From NCBI RefSeq assembly GCF_006539885.1, contig NZ_BJNW01000005.1:62001-126000 (forward strand): a DNA stretch of 64,000 nucleotides, written 5' to 3'. The stretch comes from Kocuria varians (GTDB lineage: Bacteria > Actinomycetota > Actinomycetes > Actinomycetales > Micrococcaceae). A program made the translations under genes and the position numbers. The notes beneath the pieces are model-generated. The model searched no databases. It had not been told where the DNA came from and saw only the letters and a program-made list of their open reading frames with translations. Positions 39,749 to 47,696 of the stretch are shown here, piece by piece; position 1 is the stretch's first letter, and each line of letters begins with the position of its first letter.

Positions 39749-41431
39749 TCAGCTCTGCGCGGGGAGCACGTACCGCCCGGTCTTGTCCGTGGCCAGGGCG
39801 AGCGAGGAGATGTGCTGCACCTCGCCGTCGGGCCCGGGCTCGTTGGAGCGCAGCATGTCCGGGCGCTCGAAGTCCAGGCCGGTGACGTGGCACGTGAGGG
39901 TCACGTCCGAGGGGTTGCCGTCCTTGTCCGTGTAGGGCAGGTCGATGCCGTCGTCCGTGCGCCGCAGGTAGTAGCGACCGCGCGTCAGGATGGCCATGAG
40001 AGGCGTGGCGACCACCGCGATCAGCACCGCGAAGATCGGGGAGAACGGGGCGATCCCCGGTCCGAAGGCCCCGAAGAACATGGCGATCGAGATCCCCGCG
40101 GAGAGCCCCAGCGAGACGAGCCCCACGGGGTTCCAGTTGTGCAGCATGCCGCGGCGGAACTCGGGGACCTTGGGCGAGAGCCCCAGGACGTGCTTGTTGA
40201 CCACGATGTCCGTGGCCACCGTGACGATCCACGCCATCGCGCAGTTCGCGTAGAAGCTGAGCACGGTGTTCAGGAAGTCGAACATGTTCAGTTCCATGAG
40301 CGTGAGCGCGATCGCCAGGTTCACCCCCACGAACACCAGCCGCCCCGGGTAGGTGCGGGTCACGCGGGTGAACGAGTTGGTCCAGGCGAGGGAGCCCGAG
40401 TACGCGTTGGTCACGTTGATCTTGATCTGCGAGATCACCACGAGCACCACGGCCAGCAGCATCGCGAGCCACCCGGGCATCATGTGCTGGTAGACCCCCA
40501 GGAACTGGTGGACGGGCTCGTTGGCGGTCGCCGACGCCGCCGGGTCCAGCCGCGCGATCAGGTACACCGTGATGAACAGGCCGGTGATCTGTTTGGCCGC
40601 ACCGAAGAGCACCCAGCCCGGGCCCGCGAGGATGACCGCGCGCCACCAGGCCACCCGGTTCTCGTCCGTCTTGGGAGGCATGAAGCGCAGGTAGTCGATC
40701 TGCTCGGCGATCTGCGCGATCAGGGACAGGCACACGCCCGCCGCGAGCATCACGGCCGCGAAGCTCGGCCCCTGGCCGGACTCGCCCCGGTAGTCCAGGA
40801 ACTGCCCCACGGAGGAGGGGTCGGAGACCACCAGGTACCCCACGGGGATCACCATCAGCACGAGCCACAGGGGCGTGGTCCACACCTGCACCTTGGCCAG
40901 GGACTTCATCCCGTAGATCACCAGTGGGATCACGATCAGTGTGGCGATCGCGTAGCCCACCGGTTTGGGGATCCCCAGGCCCAGCTCCAGCCCCTGGGCC
41001 ATGATCGAGCCCTCCAGCGCGAAGAGGATGAACGTGAACGTCGCGAAGATGACGTTGGTGATGATCGAGCCGTAGTACCCGAAGCCCGAGCCGCGGGTGA
41101 TGAGGTCGAGATCCAGGTTGTAGCGCGCCGCGTAGTACGCGAGCGGTAGCCCCGTGACGAAGATGATCACCGCGGCCACCAGGATCCCCAGCAGGGCGTT
41201 GGTGGTGCCGTGGGCCATGCCGATGTTCGCCCCGATCGAGAAGTCCGCCAGGTAGGCGATGCCACCGAGCGCGCTCGTGGCCACCACGCCCGGGCCCCAC
41301 GTGCGGTAGGAGCGCGGGGCGAAGCGCAGCGTGTAGTCCTCCAGGCTCTCCTTCGCCGCCGAGCGGGCCCCGGTCTCCGCCGGTGGCGCCGGGGTGGAGA
41401 GTTCGTTGCGGGCATCCACGTCCAGGGACAT
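39749..41431 (-). CDS. NCS1-family purine/pyrimidine permease
   Basis: A 560-residue permease of the nucleobase:cation symporter-1 family with about 12 hydrophobic segments. Characteristic stretches are ALGGIAYLADFSIGANIGMA, DLDLITRGSGFGYYGSIITN and SQIKINVTNAYSGSLAWTN. Members move cytosine, purines, allantoin, hydantoins or thiamine precursors; the substrate is not clear here. A soluble C-terminal tail of about 80 residues is longer than usual. The ATG at 41431 has AAAGGA upstream. The gene is convergent with the monooxygenase gene. Confidence 0.88.
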   Translation of the reverse strand: MSLDVDARNELSTPAPPAETGARSAAKESLEDYTLRFAPRSYRTWGPGVVATSALGGIAYLADFSIGANIGMAHGTTNALLGILVAAVIIFVTGLPLAYYAARYNLDLDLITRGSGFGYYGSIITNVIFATFTFILFALEGSIMAQGLELGLGIPKPVGYAIATLIVIPLVIYGMKSLAKVQVWTTPLWLVLMVIPVGYLVVSDPSSVGQFLDYRGESGQGPSFAAVMLAAGVCLSLIAQIAEQIDYLRFMPPKTDENRVAWWRAVILAGPGWVLFGAAKQITGLFITVYLIARLDPAASATANEPVHQFLGVYQHMMPGWLAMLLAVVLVVISQIKINVTNAYSGSLAWTNSFTRVTRTYPGRLVFVGVNLAIALTLMELNMFDFLNTVLSFYANCAMAWIVTVATDIVVNKHVLGLSPKVPEFRRGMLHNWNPVGLVSLGLSAGISIAMFFGAFGPGIAPFSPIFAVLIAVVATPLMAILTRGRYYLRRTDDGIDLPYTDKDGNPSDVTLTCHVTGLDFERPDMLRSNEPGPDGEVQHISSLALATDKTGRYVLPAQS

Positions 41432-41620
41432 GCCGCCATCCTTTCGTCGCGCACGGGAGCGGACCCCTCGGGGAATCCCCACCGGGCGGCACACGTGCGC
41501 GTCCGGTGGTCCGCGGTCTGCGCGGATGACCCGATCCTGACGCGGTCATGTTTCCGGGATGTTGACGGCGTGAGTGCGGCGTGTATCGCGCGGGCACCTC
41601 GTGTAACGGTCGTGGGACGG

Positions 41621-41663
41621 CGACGCCGCGGTTCGCCGAGCGCCCGCGGTCACCGCGGCGTCG
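41621..41663 (-). terminator. GCGGCGTCG hairpin after efeB
   Basis: CGACGCCGCGGT (41621-41632) pairs perfectly with ACCGCGGCGTCG (41652-41663). It lies about 40 bases past the efeB stop and upstream of the NCS1 gene, as expected for the efeUOB terminator. It shares the recurring core. Confidence 0.6.
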
Positions 41664-41703
41664 TCGTGCGTGGCACGGGCCTCGCAGCTCAGGGGGCGCG
41701 GGC

Positions 41704-43011
41704 TCAGGCCTCGAAGAGCTGCTGCCCCAGGTAGGCGTTCTCGTCCGCCGGGACCCCCGGGGGCACCGCGAAGAGCCCGGAGCCGGTGTGGCGCAGGTAC
41801 TCGCTCAGGGCGTCCTCCCGGGCCAGCTTCTTCTGGATCGGCACGAATCCGGTGGCGGGGTCCTTGACCATGGCGATGAAGAACAGCCCCACGTCCATGT
41901 TGCCCAGGGTGTCCGTGCCGTCCGCGTAGTTGTAGCCGCGGCGCAGCATCTGCACGCCGTGGTTGGTGTCCGGGTGGGCCAGGCGCACGTGGGAGTCCAC
42001 GGGCACGATCGGCTGGTTGCCGGAGCCCATCATGTTCAGGTCCACCGGGGTGAACTCCTCACCGCCGGACAGGGGTGCCCCCGTGCCCTTGGTGCGCCCG
42101 ATGATCTTCTCCTGCCCGGACAGCGCCTCACGGTCCCACGTCTCGAGGATCATGCGGATGCGGCGGGCCACCAGGTAGGTGCCACCGCTGAGCCAGGAGT
42201 CGTCCCTGACCCACACGTGGTCGTCGATCGCCGCGGAGTCCTCCGCCTTGAGATTGGCGGTGCCGTCCTTGAAGCCGAAGAGGTTGCGCGGCGTGGCCTG
42301 GGCGGTGGAGGTCGAGGACGTGCGCCCGAAACCCAGCTGCATCCACCGGGTGGAGACCACCCCGAAGCCCATGCGGATCAGGTTGTGCACCGCGTGAACC
42401 GCCACCTGGGGATCGTCCGCGCACGCCTGGATGCACAGGTCCCCGCCGGTGCGCGCGTCCTCGAGCTGGTCCCCCGCGAAGTGCGGCAGCTCGATCAGCC
42501 CCTTCGGAAGGTGGGCCTTGAGCCCGAAGCGGTCCTTGCCGGAGGAGTCCTGGAACAGCGAGCGCCCGAAGCCCACGGTCACGGTCAGGTGGGCGGCACT
42601 GAGGTCGTGGGCCTCCCCCGTGTCCTGGGGCGGGGCGTACTCGGAGCCGCCGTCGAAACCGGTCTCGGTGACGTCCAGGCCCCGGGTGATGCGCCGGCAC
42701 GCGGCGGTCCAGTCCTTGAGCAGGGAGATCAGTTCGGCCCGGTCCTTGGTGAGCACGTTCAGGGACGCGAAGCACAGCCGGTCCTGGGCCGGGGTGACGA
42801 TCCCGGCCTGGTGCTCGCCGTGGAAGTCCACGACGTCCTGCGGCTCGTGGTCCCCGAGGGCGTCCTCGAGCGCGGCCACCGCGGGACGACCCGCCGCCCC
42901 GAGTCCCGCGCCGACCGCGAGCGCCCCGGCGCCGGTGCCGAGCAGGGCGCGCCGGGAGAACCCGCGGCGGGTGGGTGTGGTGGGGGTCTCGTCCCGCGGT
43001 GTCTCGCCCAC
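41704..43011 (-). CDS. efeB: EfeB, Tat-exported DyP-type haem peroxidase
   Basis: Third component of the EfeUOB iron system, a dye-decolorising peroxidase of 435 residues. A twin-arginine signal (TRRGFSRRALLG, residues 14-25) directs export in folded form. The DyP motif FGFKDGTANL holds the distal aspartate, and RLAHPDTNHGVQMLRRGYNY contains conserved haem-pocket residues. It probably oxidises ferrous iron or acts on haem outside the cell. It starts 4 bases after the efeO stop. Confidence 0.95.
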   Translation of the reverse strand: MGETPRDETPTTPTRRGFSRRALLGTGAGALAVGAGLGAAGRPAVAALEDALGDHEPQDVVDFHGEHQAGIVTPAQDRLCFASLNVLTKDRAELISLLKDWTAACRRITRGLDVTETGFDGGSEYAPPQDTGEAHDLSAAHLTVTVGFGRSLFQDSSGKDRFGLKAHLPKGLIELPHFAGDQLEDARTGGDLCIQACADDPQVAVHAVHNLIRMGFGVVSTRWMQLGFGRTSSTSTAQATPRNLFGFKDGTANLKAEDSAAIDDHVWVRDDSWLSGGTYLVARRIRMILETWDREALSGQEKIIGRTKGTGAPLSGGEEFTPVDLNMMGSGNQPIVPVDSHVRLAHPDTNHGVQMLRRGYNYADGTDTLGNMDVGLFFIAMVKDPATGFVPIQKKLAREDALSEYLRHTGSGLFAVPPGVPADENAYLGQQLFEA

Positions 43012-43015
43012 CTGT

Positions 43016-44182
43016 TTACTCCACGACCTTGTCCGTGACGGTGGACAGGGGCTCGGACAGCGCGTTGACGGCGTCGGAGAGCTCCTTGACCTCGGCCTTG
43101 CTCAGCGTGTCGTAGATGACGAAGCCGTCACCCTCCTTGTGCTTGTCGAGCAGCTTCTGGAGGTCGTCGAAGCGGGTCTTGAGGGTGGAGTCGAGGTTCG
43201 CGTCGCGCTTCTTGAGCAGCGGGGAGAGGTCCTCGTAGGCGATCCGGGCGCCGTCCACGTTGGCCTGGAAGTCCCACAGGTCCGTGTGGGACCAGGTCTC
43301 CTCCTCGCCGGTGACCTTGCCGGTGGCGACCTCGTCCAGCAGCTCCTTGGCGCCGTTGGAGAGCTGGTCCGCGGTGAACGTGATGTCGCGGGTGCGGTCG
43401 TAGAGAGTCTGGGTGTCGGCCACGAGCTGGTCCGCGAGCGCGTCGCGGTCCTTCTGCGCGAGGGCCGTGTAGCCGGTGGCGGGCGGCCACAGGTCCTTCT
43501 CGATGCGGTGCCAGCCGGTCCACTTCTGGCCGGACTCGAGGTCCGCCTCGCGCAGGTCCAGCTTGGGGTCGAGGTCACCGAAGGACTCGGCCACGGGCTC
43601 GATACGCTCCCAGTGCATGCGCACCGGGGCGTAGAGCTCGCGGGCCGCGGCGTCGTCGCCCTTCTTGTAGGCGTCCGCGAACTGCTTGGTGCCGGTGAGC
43701 AGCTGCTCGGCCTGGTCCTTGACGTAGGAGGCGTACTGGGTGGTGGCCTGGTTCTTGAGGTCGCCGTCCTGGACGTCCTTCTGGTCCCCGCCCTCGCCCT
43801 TGGTCACGGTGAAGTCCCCGCGGATGCCGTCCCCCACCATGCCGGGCTTGCACGCGGTGAAGTACCTGCCCTCGGGGACGGAGACGGTGAGCTGGCGGTT
43901 CAGGCCCGGGGCGATGTTCTCGACCTCGCCCACGATCCGCAGCCCGTCCTCGCCGAGCAGGTAGAACTCGGTGACCTTGGAACCCTCGTTCTTGACGTCG
44001 AAACGGACGGTCCCGGAGGGGGCCTCGGTGGCGGAGACGTCGCACGTGTCGTCGGTGCTGGTCACCGAGATCGTGCCGTCGTCCTTGCCGCCGGACTGGT
44101 TGTTGGGCTGGCACGCAGCCAGGGTGAGGAGCAGGCCCGTGGCAGTCACCAGGGCGGGAAGGGTTGTGGCACGACGGGGCAT
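43016..44182 (-). CDS. efeO: EfeO, iron-uptake lipoprotein with cupredoxin and M75 domains
   Basis: Surface-anchored iron-binding protein, 388 residues. The signal peptide ends in a lipobox (LAAC, Cys24), so the mature protein is a lipoprotein. A cupredoxin-like domain (about residues 38-130) is followed by an M75 imelysin-type domain with the HxxE metal motif in MHWERIEPVAESFG. It would collect iron for EfeU. The gene lies 54 bases after efeU and just before efeB. Confidence 0.95.
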   Translation of the reverse strand: MPRRATTLPALVTATGLLLTLAACQPNNQSGGKDDGTISVTSTDDTCDVSATEAPSGTVRFDVKNEGSKVTEFYLLGEDGLRIVGEVENIAPGLNRQLTVSVPEGRYFTACKPGMVGDGIRGDFTVTKGEGGDQKDVQDGDLKNQATTQYASYVKDQAEQLLTGTKQFADAYKKGDDAAARELYAPVRMHWERIEPVAESFGDLDPKLDLREADLESGQKWTGWHRIEKDLWPPATGYTALAQKDRDALADQLVADTQTLYDRTRDITFTADQLSNGAKELLDEVATGKVTGEEETWSHTDLWDFQANVDGARIAYEDLSPLLKKRDANLDSTLKTRFDDLQKLLDKHKEGDGFVIYDTLSKAEVKELSDAVNALSEPLSTVTDKVVE

Positions 44183-44236
44183 GGGAGTCCTCGGTCTGGG
44201 CCGTCGACGTCGACGGCGGTGGGTGGGGTGGGCGGG

Positions 44237-45100
44237 TCAGGCGGCGGTGGTCACCGGGGCCGCGGCGGCCGGTGCCGTGGCACGGCGCCCGCCCTGGCGG
44301 GAGCGCAGAACGAACAGCGGCATCACGATCAGCACGTAGAGCCACCACGCGGTGAACTCCAGCCAGGTGGTGGCCGGGGAGAAGTTGAAGACGCCCTTGA
44401 GCAGCACGCCGTACCAGCTGGTGGGCGGGATCACGGCGGAGAGGTCGAAGGCCAGGGAGTTGAGCCCGGGCAGGATCCCCGCCTCCTGGAGGTCGTGGAA
44501 GCCGTAGGCGAGCACGCCCGCGGCCACGACCACCAGGAACCCGCCGGTCCAGCGGAAGAAGGTGGACAGGTTCAGGCGCAGCAGTCCGCGGGTGATGGCC
44601 CACGCGATGACGACCGCCACGAGGATTCCGGCCACGGCCGCGAGCGCGGGTCCGAGCATCCCGCCCGAGCCGCCGGCCGCGCGGGTGGCGGCCCACAGGA
44701 ACAGGGCGGTCTCCAGACCCTCGCGGCCCACGGTGAGGGCGCCCAGCACCACGATGCCCACCGTGGAGCCCTGGACGGCCACGGCGGCCCGGGACTCCAG
44801 TTCGTGCTTGAGGTTGCGGGAGGCGGCGGCCATCCAGAAGATCATCCAGGTCACGAAGCCCACGGCGATGATGGACAGCGAGCCGCCGATCGCCTCCTGC
44901 GCCTCGAAGGTCAGCGTGGAGGGCCCGAACGTGAGCAGGGCACCGAAGCCCAGTGCCACGAGGATCGCCGCGACCACCCCGGTCCACAGGGGCTTGAGCG
45001 CCGAGCGCTGTCCCACCCGCTTGAGGTATCCGATGAGGATGGCGACGATCAGCGCCGCCTCGAGCCCTTCGCGCAGGCCGATCAGAAATGCCTGGAACAT
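44237..45100 (-). CDS. efeU: EfeU, ferrous/ferric iron permease
   Basis: Membrane permease of the OFeT/FTR1 type, 287 residues with seven hydrophobic segments. The two iron-binding REGLE motifs are LIGLREGLEAAL near residue 9 and TVGREGLETALF in the middle. The ATG at 45100 is chosen because a GGAAG ribosome site precedes it by 8 bases and because in-frame starts further upstream would run into the IdeR-type operator. First gene of efeUOB. Confidence 0.95.
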   Translation of the reverse strand: MFQAFLIGLREGLEAALIVAILIGYLKRVGQRSALKPLWTGVVAAILVALGFGALLTFGPSTLTFEAQEAIGGSLSIIAVGFVTWMIFWMAAASRNLKHELESRAAVAVQGSTVGIVVLGALTVGREGLETALFLWAATRAAGGSGGMLGPALAAVAGILVAVVIAWAITRGLLRLNLSTFFRWTGGFLVVVAAGVLAYGFHDLQEAGILPGLNSLAFDLSAVIPPTSWYGVLLKGVFNFSPATTWLEFTAWWLYVLIVMPLFVLRSRQGGRRATAPAAAAPVTTAA

Positions 45101-45117
45101 GTCCCCGTCTTCCACCA

Positions 45118-45136
45118 TAAGGTGAGGCAAACCTAA
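45118..45136 (-). promoter_or_regulatory. IdeR/DtxR iron box upstream of efeUOB
   Basis: The minus strand reads TTAGGTTTGCCTCACCTTA, differing at three positions from the DtxR/IdeR consensus TTAGGTTAGSCTAACCTAA. A possible -10 element TATTCT (45136-45141) abuts it. Iron-loaded IdeR/DtxR should repress the operon. Confidence 0.9.
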
Positions 45137-45204
45137 GAATATGGTGTCAAATTACCACGCGGGAACCGTGCTTCCGGGGCTGTGGGGCTGTGTGCCGATA
45201 TGTG

Positions 45205-45717
45205 TCAGGTGTGTCGCGGATCCGGGGCCGCGACCGCTGCGAAGATCGCCCCGGTGAGCTGCGCGAGGTCGGCCGGGGCGAGCCCCACGTCCAGGCCCCG
45301 ACGACCACCGGAGACGTACATCCTCTCGAGGTCCCGGGCGGAGTCGTCGAGCACCGTGGGCAGCTTCGTGCGCTGCCCCAGGGGGCTCACCCCGCCCAGC
45401 ACGTAGCCCGTGAGGCGCTGCACGTCCGCGGGCTGCGCGAGGTGGGCCTTCTTCGCTCCCAGGGCGGCCGCGGCGGCCTTGAGGTCCGCGCGCAGCTCCA
45501 CCGGGACCACGCACACCCCGAAGCCACCGTGCTCCAGCTCCACCACGAGGGTCTTGAACACGGCCTCCGGGGAGACACCGAGCTGCTGCGCGGCCTCCAG
45601 GCCGTAGGACTCCGCCCGCGGGTCGTGCTCGTAGGCGCGCTCCTCGAACGCGACACCCGCCGTCGTGAGCTCACGCGTGGCCGGGGTGGCCGATGCTCCG
45701 TGCTTCTTCTTCGCCAT
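45205..45717 (-). CDS. ybaK: YbaK/EbsC-type Cys-tRNA(Pro) deacylase
   Basis: Trans-editing enzyme that clears mischarged Cys-tRNA(Pro), 170 residues. Family features include the conserved lysine in PEAVFKTLVVE, the segment VVPVELRADLKAAAAALGAKKAHLA and GYVLGGVSPLGQ with SARDLERMYVSGGRRGLDVGL. The ATG at 45717 has GAAGGAGAAGGAGA upstream; a longer frame to 45783 has no such site. It is transcribed divergently from the thioesterase gene. Confidence 0.93.
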   Translation of the reverse strand: MAKKKHGASATPATRELTTAGVAFEERAYEHDPRAESYGLEAAQQLGVSPEAVFKTLVVELEHGGFGVCVVPVELRADLKAAAAALGAKKAHLAQPADVQRLTGYVLGGVSPLGQRTKLPTVLDDSARDLERMYVSGGRRGLDVGLAPADLAQLTGAIFAAVAAPDPRHT

Positions 45718-46066
45718 GACCGTCTCCTTCTCCTTCGTCTCGTGCCGTGCCGTGCGGGTCACGGTGCGTCCACGCACGGACACCTCCCGGACGGTGTGGG
45801 TACTGTTGTCCCTAGTCCGAACGGTGCAGCGCCCCCGCGGAGGTCGCCCCCTCGACCACCGAGCCTACGACGCCACCGCCGCCCGGACGAGCTTCTCCCC
45901 CAGCGCCACCCCCGTCACGCCCCACCCCCGAGCGGGCCCGCAGCCGCCGGCCGGTGCGCACCGCGATCCCCCGATCCGCGCGCACCACGCCCCGACCCCC
46001 GCGGCCCTGCCCGGAGGGGTGTCCCGGTGGATGGCACCCCCACCCGATCCCAGGAGGTCCGGGACG
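45718..46066. other. Divergent intergenic region between ybaK and the thioesterase gene
   Basis: No gene supported. It is C-rich on the plus strand and contains a possible -10 TACTGT near 45801 for the plus-strand unit. A long open frame crossing it has no credible start before 46031. Confidence 0.4.
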
Positions 46067-46870
46067 TTGGCCACCACCCCTCCCCCCGACGCCACTCCCC
46101 AGCCCGACCCCGCCCGGCAGCCCGTGCCGCCCGCCACCGCAGTGCACCGCTGGAGCGCGGCCGGCCCCGCCCCGCGGCGCCGTCTCGTCCTGTTCCCCCA
46201 CGCGGGCGGCGGCGGCCTCACCGGCAGGAGCCTGCAGCTGCCGGGCACCGAGATCCTCGTGCACCGCCGCCCGGGCCGCGAGTCCCGCATGGCGGAAACC
46301 GCCACCGTGACGGCGCAGGACGCCGTGGCCGAGGCACTGGCCGCGCTGCTGCCCGTGCTCGACGCGGACGAGATCCCCACCACCGTGCTCGGCCACTCGT
46401 TCGGTGCGCTGATCGCCGCCGGATTCGCCGCGGCCGTGGACCGGCTGCGCCCGGGGCGCCTGGAGTGCGTGGTGCTCTCGGCCAAGGCCGCACCGCCGGC
46501 GCCGGACCCGGAGCTCGCCGCGATCCTCGAGGACGACGACGCCCTGGCCGCCTGGGTGCTCGCCCTGGGTGGCACCCCCGAGGAGCTGCTGGCCGATCCC
46601 GGTCTGCGCGAGATGGTCCTCGCGCCGCTGCGCAGCGACCTGCGCGCCTCGCTCTCCCACGACGCCCCACCCCCGCGCTTCACCACGCCCCTGCTGCTCG
46701 TGCACGCCCGCGAGGATCCCGGGGCCACGGCGGAGTCCATGACGGGCTGGGCCGCCGCCACGAGCGGTCCGGTGCGCCGCCTGGAGGTCCCCGGCGGCCA
46801 CCACGGCCTCTACGGGCAGGCCGAGCTGCTCCGCGCGGGCATCGACGAGACCGTGGGCGGTGTGCGGTGA
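46067..46870 (+). CDS. Type II thioesterase (GrsT-like alpha/beta hydrolase)
   Basis: Stand-alone thioesterase that typically removes wrong acyl or aminoacyl groups from carrier domains of NRPS or PKS enzymes. The 267-residue product shows VLFPHAGGGG, the nucleophile motif GHSFGALIAAGF and the catalytic histidine in GGHHGLYG. TTG at 46067 is chosen because AGGAGGTCC lies immediately upstream; ATG at 46031 is an alternative. Its stop overlaps the PPTase start by GTGA, tying both to the nearby NRPS. Confidence 0.85.
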   Translation: MATTPPPDATPQPDPARQPVPPATAVHRWSAAGPAPRRRLVLFPHAGGGGLTGRSLQLPGTEILVHRRPGRESRMAETATVTAQDAVAEALAALLPVLDADEIPTTVLGHSFGALIAAGFAAAVDRLRPGRLECVVLSAKAAPPAPDPELAAILEDDDALAAWVLALGGTPEELLADPGLREMVLAPLRSDLRASLSHDAPPPRFTTPLLLVHAREDPGATAESMTGWAAATSGPVRRLEVPGGHHGLYGQAELLRAGIDETVGGVR

Positions 46871-47649
46871 GCACCCGGACCGCCCCGCTGCGGCAGCCGG
46901 TGTGGGCGCAGCTGCGACGCCGCGTGCCCGGGGCGCCGGCGGACCTCACGCTGCACGTGCTGCCCCTGGACCAGGTGCGCGCCTGGGCGCAGTCCGCGAC
47001 CGCGTGCCTGAGCGAGGAAGAGCTGGCCCGCGCGCACGGCATCGAGGAGACCTCCGCGCGGGAGCTGTTCGTCGTCTCCCGTGTGGCGCTGCGCCACGTG
47101 CTCGGCCACCGGCTGGGCTGCTCCCCGCGGGACGTCCCGGTGGCCCACGACCCCCTCACCGGCGCGCCCCTCGAGGTGCACGGCCGGGCCCGCACGGTGG
47201 CCGGAGCGCACGGCGACGCCGGTCCCGAGCTCGGCTTCTCACCCGTCCTGGGCGGCGTGCGTCCCGTCCGGTTCTCGGTGTCCCGGGCGGCAGGCATCGT
47301 GGCCGTGGTCACGGCCCAGTGCGAGGTGGGCGTGGACGTCGAGCGCGTGCAGAGCGGGGTGGAGACGGACGTGCTCCTGGAGATCCTGCGCCCCGTGGAC
47401 CGCACCCGGCTGCTGAAGCTGCGCGGGCGGCGTCGTGCCCTGGAGGTCACCCGCGCGTGGGTGCGTGTCGGGGCCCTGCTGAAGGGCTGGGGCACCGGAC
47501 TCGCGCGCGATCCCGCGAGCGTCAACGTGGGCCCGGGCACCCGCGCGAGCTACGGCCGCGGCTGGAGCGTGGGCGACGTGCGCTGCCCCGCCCGGGAGAA
47601 CACCCGCCTGGCCGTGGCATGGCGAACGGACCCCGCCCCGCAGGGCTGA
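46867..47649 (+). CDS. Sfp-type 4'-phosphopantetheinyl transferase with altered active-site motif
   Basis: A 260-residue Sfp/AcpT-like enzyme that should load phosphopantetheine onto carrier domains. The first metal-binding motif VGVDVER is intact. The second, normally W-x-x-KEA-x-x-K, reads WVRVGALLK, so Lys-Glu is replaced by Val-Gly and the third metal-ligand glutamate is missing; the following lysine remains. The start overlaps the thioesterase gene (GTGA). Likely partner: the Pls/PosA-type NRPS at 49136-53274. Activity may be reduced or depend on another residue. Confidence 0.82.
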   Translation: MSTRTAPLRQPVWAQLRRRVPGAPADLTLHVLPLDQVRAWAQSATACLSEEELARAHGIEETSARELFVVSRVALRHVLGHRLGCSPRDVPVAHDPLTGAPLEVHGRARTVAGAHGDAGPELGFSPVLGGVRPVRFSVSRAAGIVAVVTAQCEVGVDVERVQSGVETDVLLEILRPVDRTRLLKLRGRRRALEVTRAWVRVGALLKGWGTGLARDPASVNVGPGTRASYGRGWSVGDVRCPARENTRLAVAWRTDPAPQG

Positions 47650-47696
47650 GGTCCGTTCGTCCGGTGCGCCGGAAGCCGGCGCGGCTCAGGCCGGGG

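Noticed and set aside
41432-41620. TPP or purine riboswitch upstream of the NCS1 permease
   Set aside because: None of the conserved blocks of those aptamers could be found.
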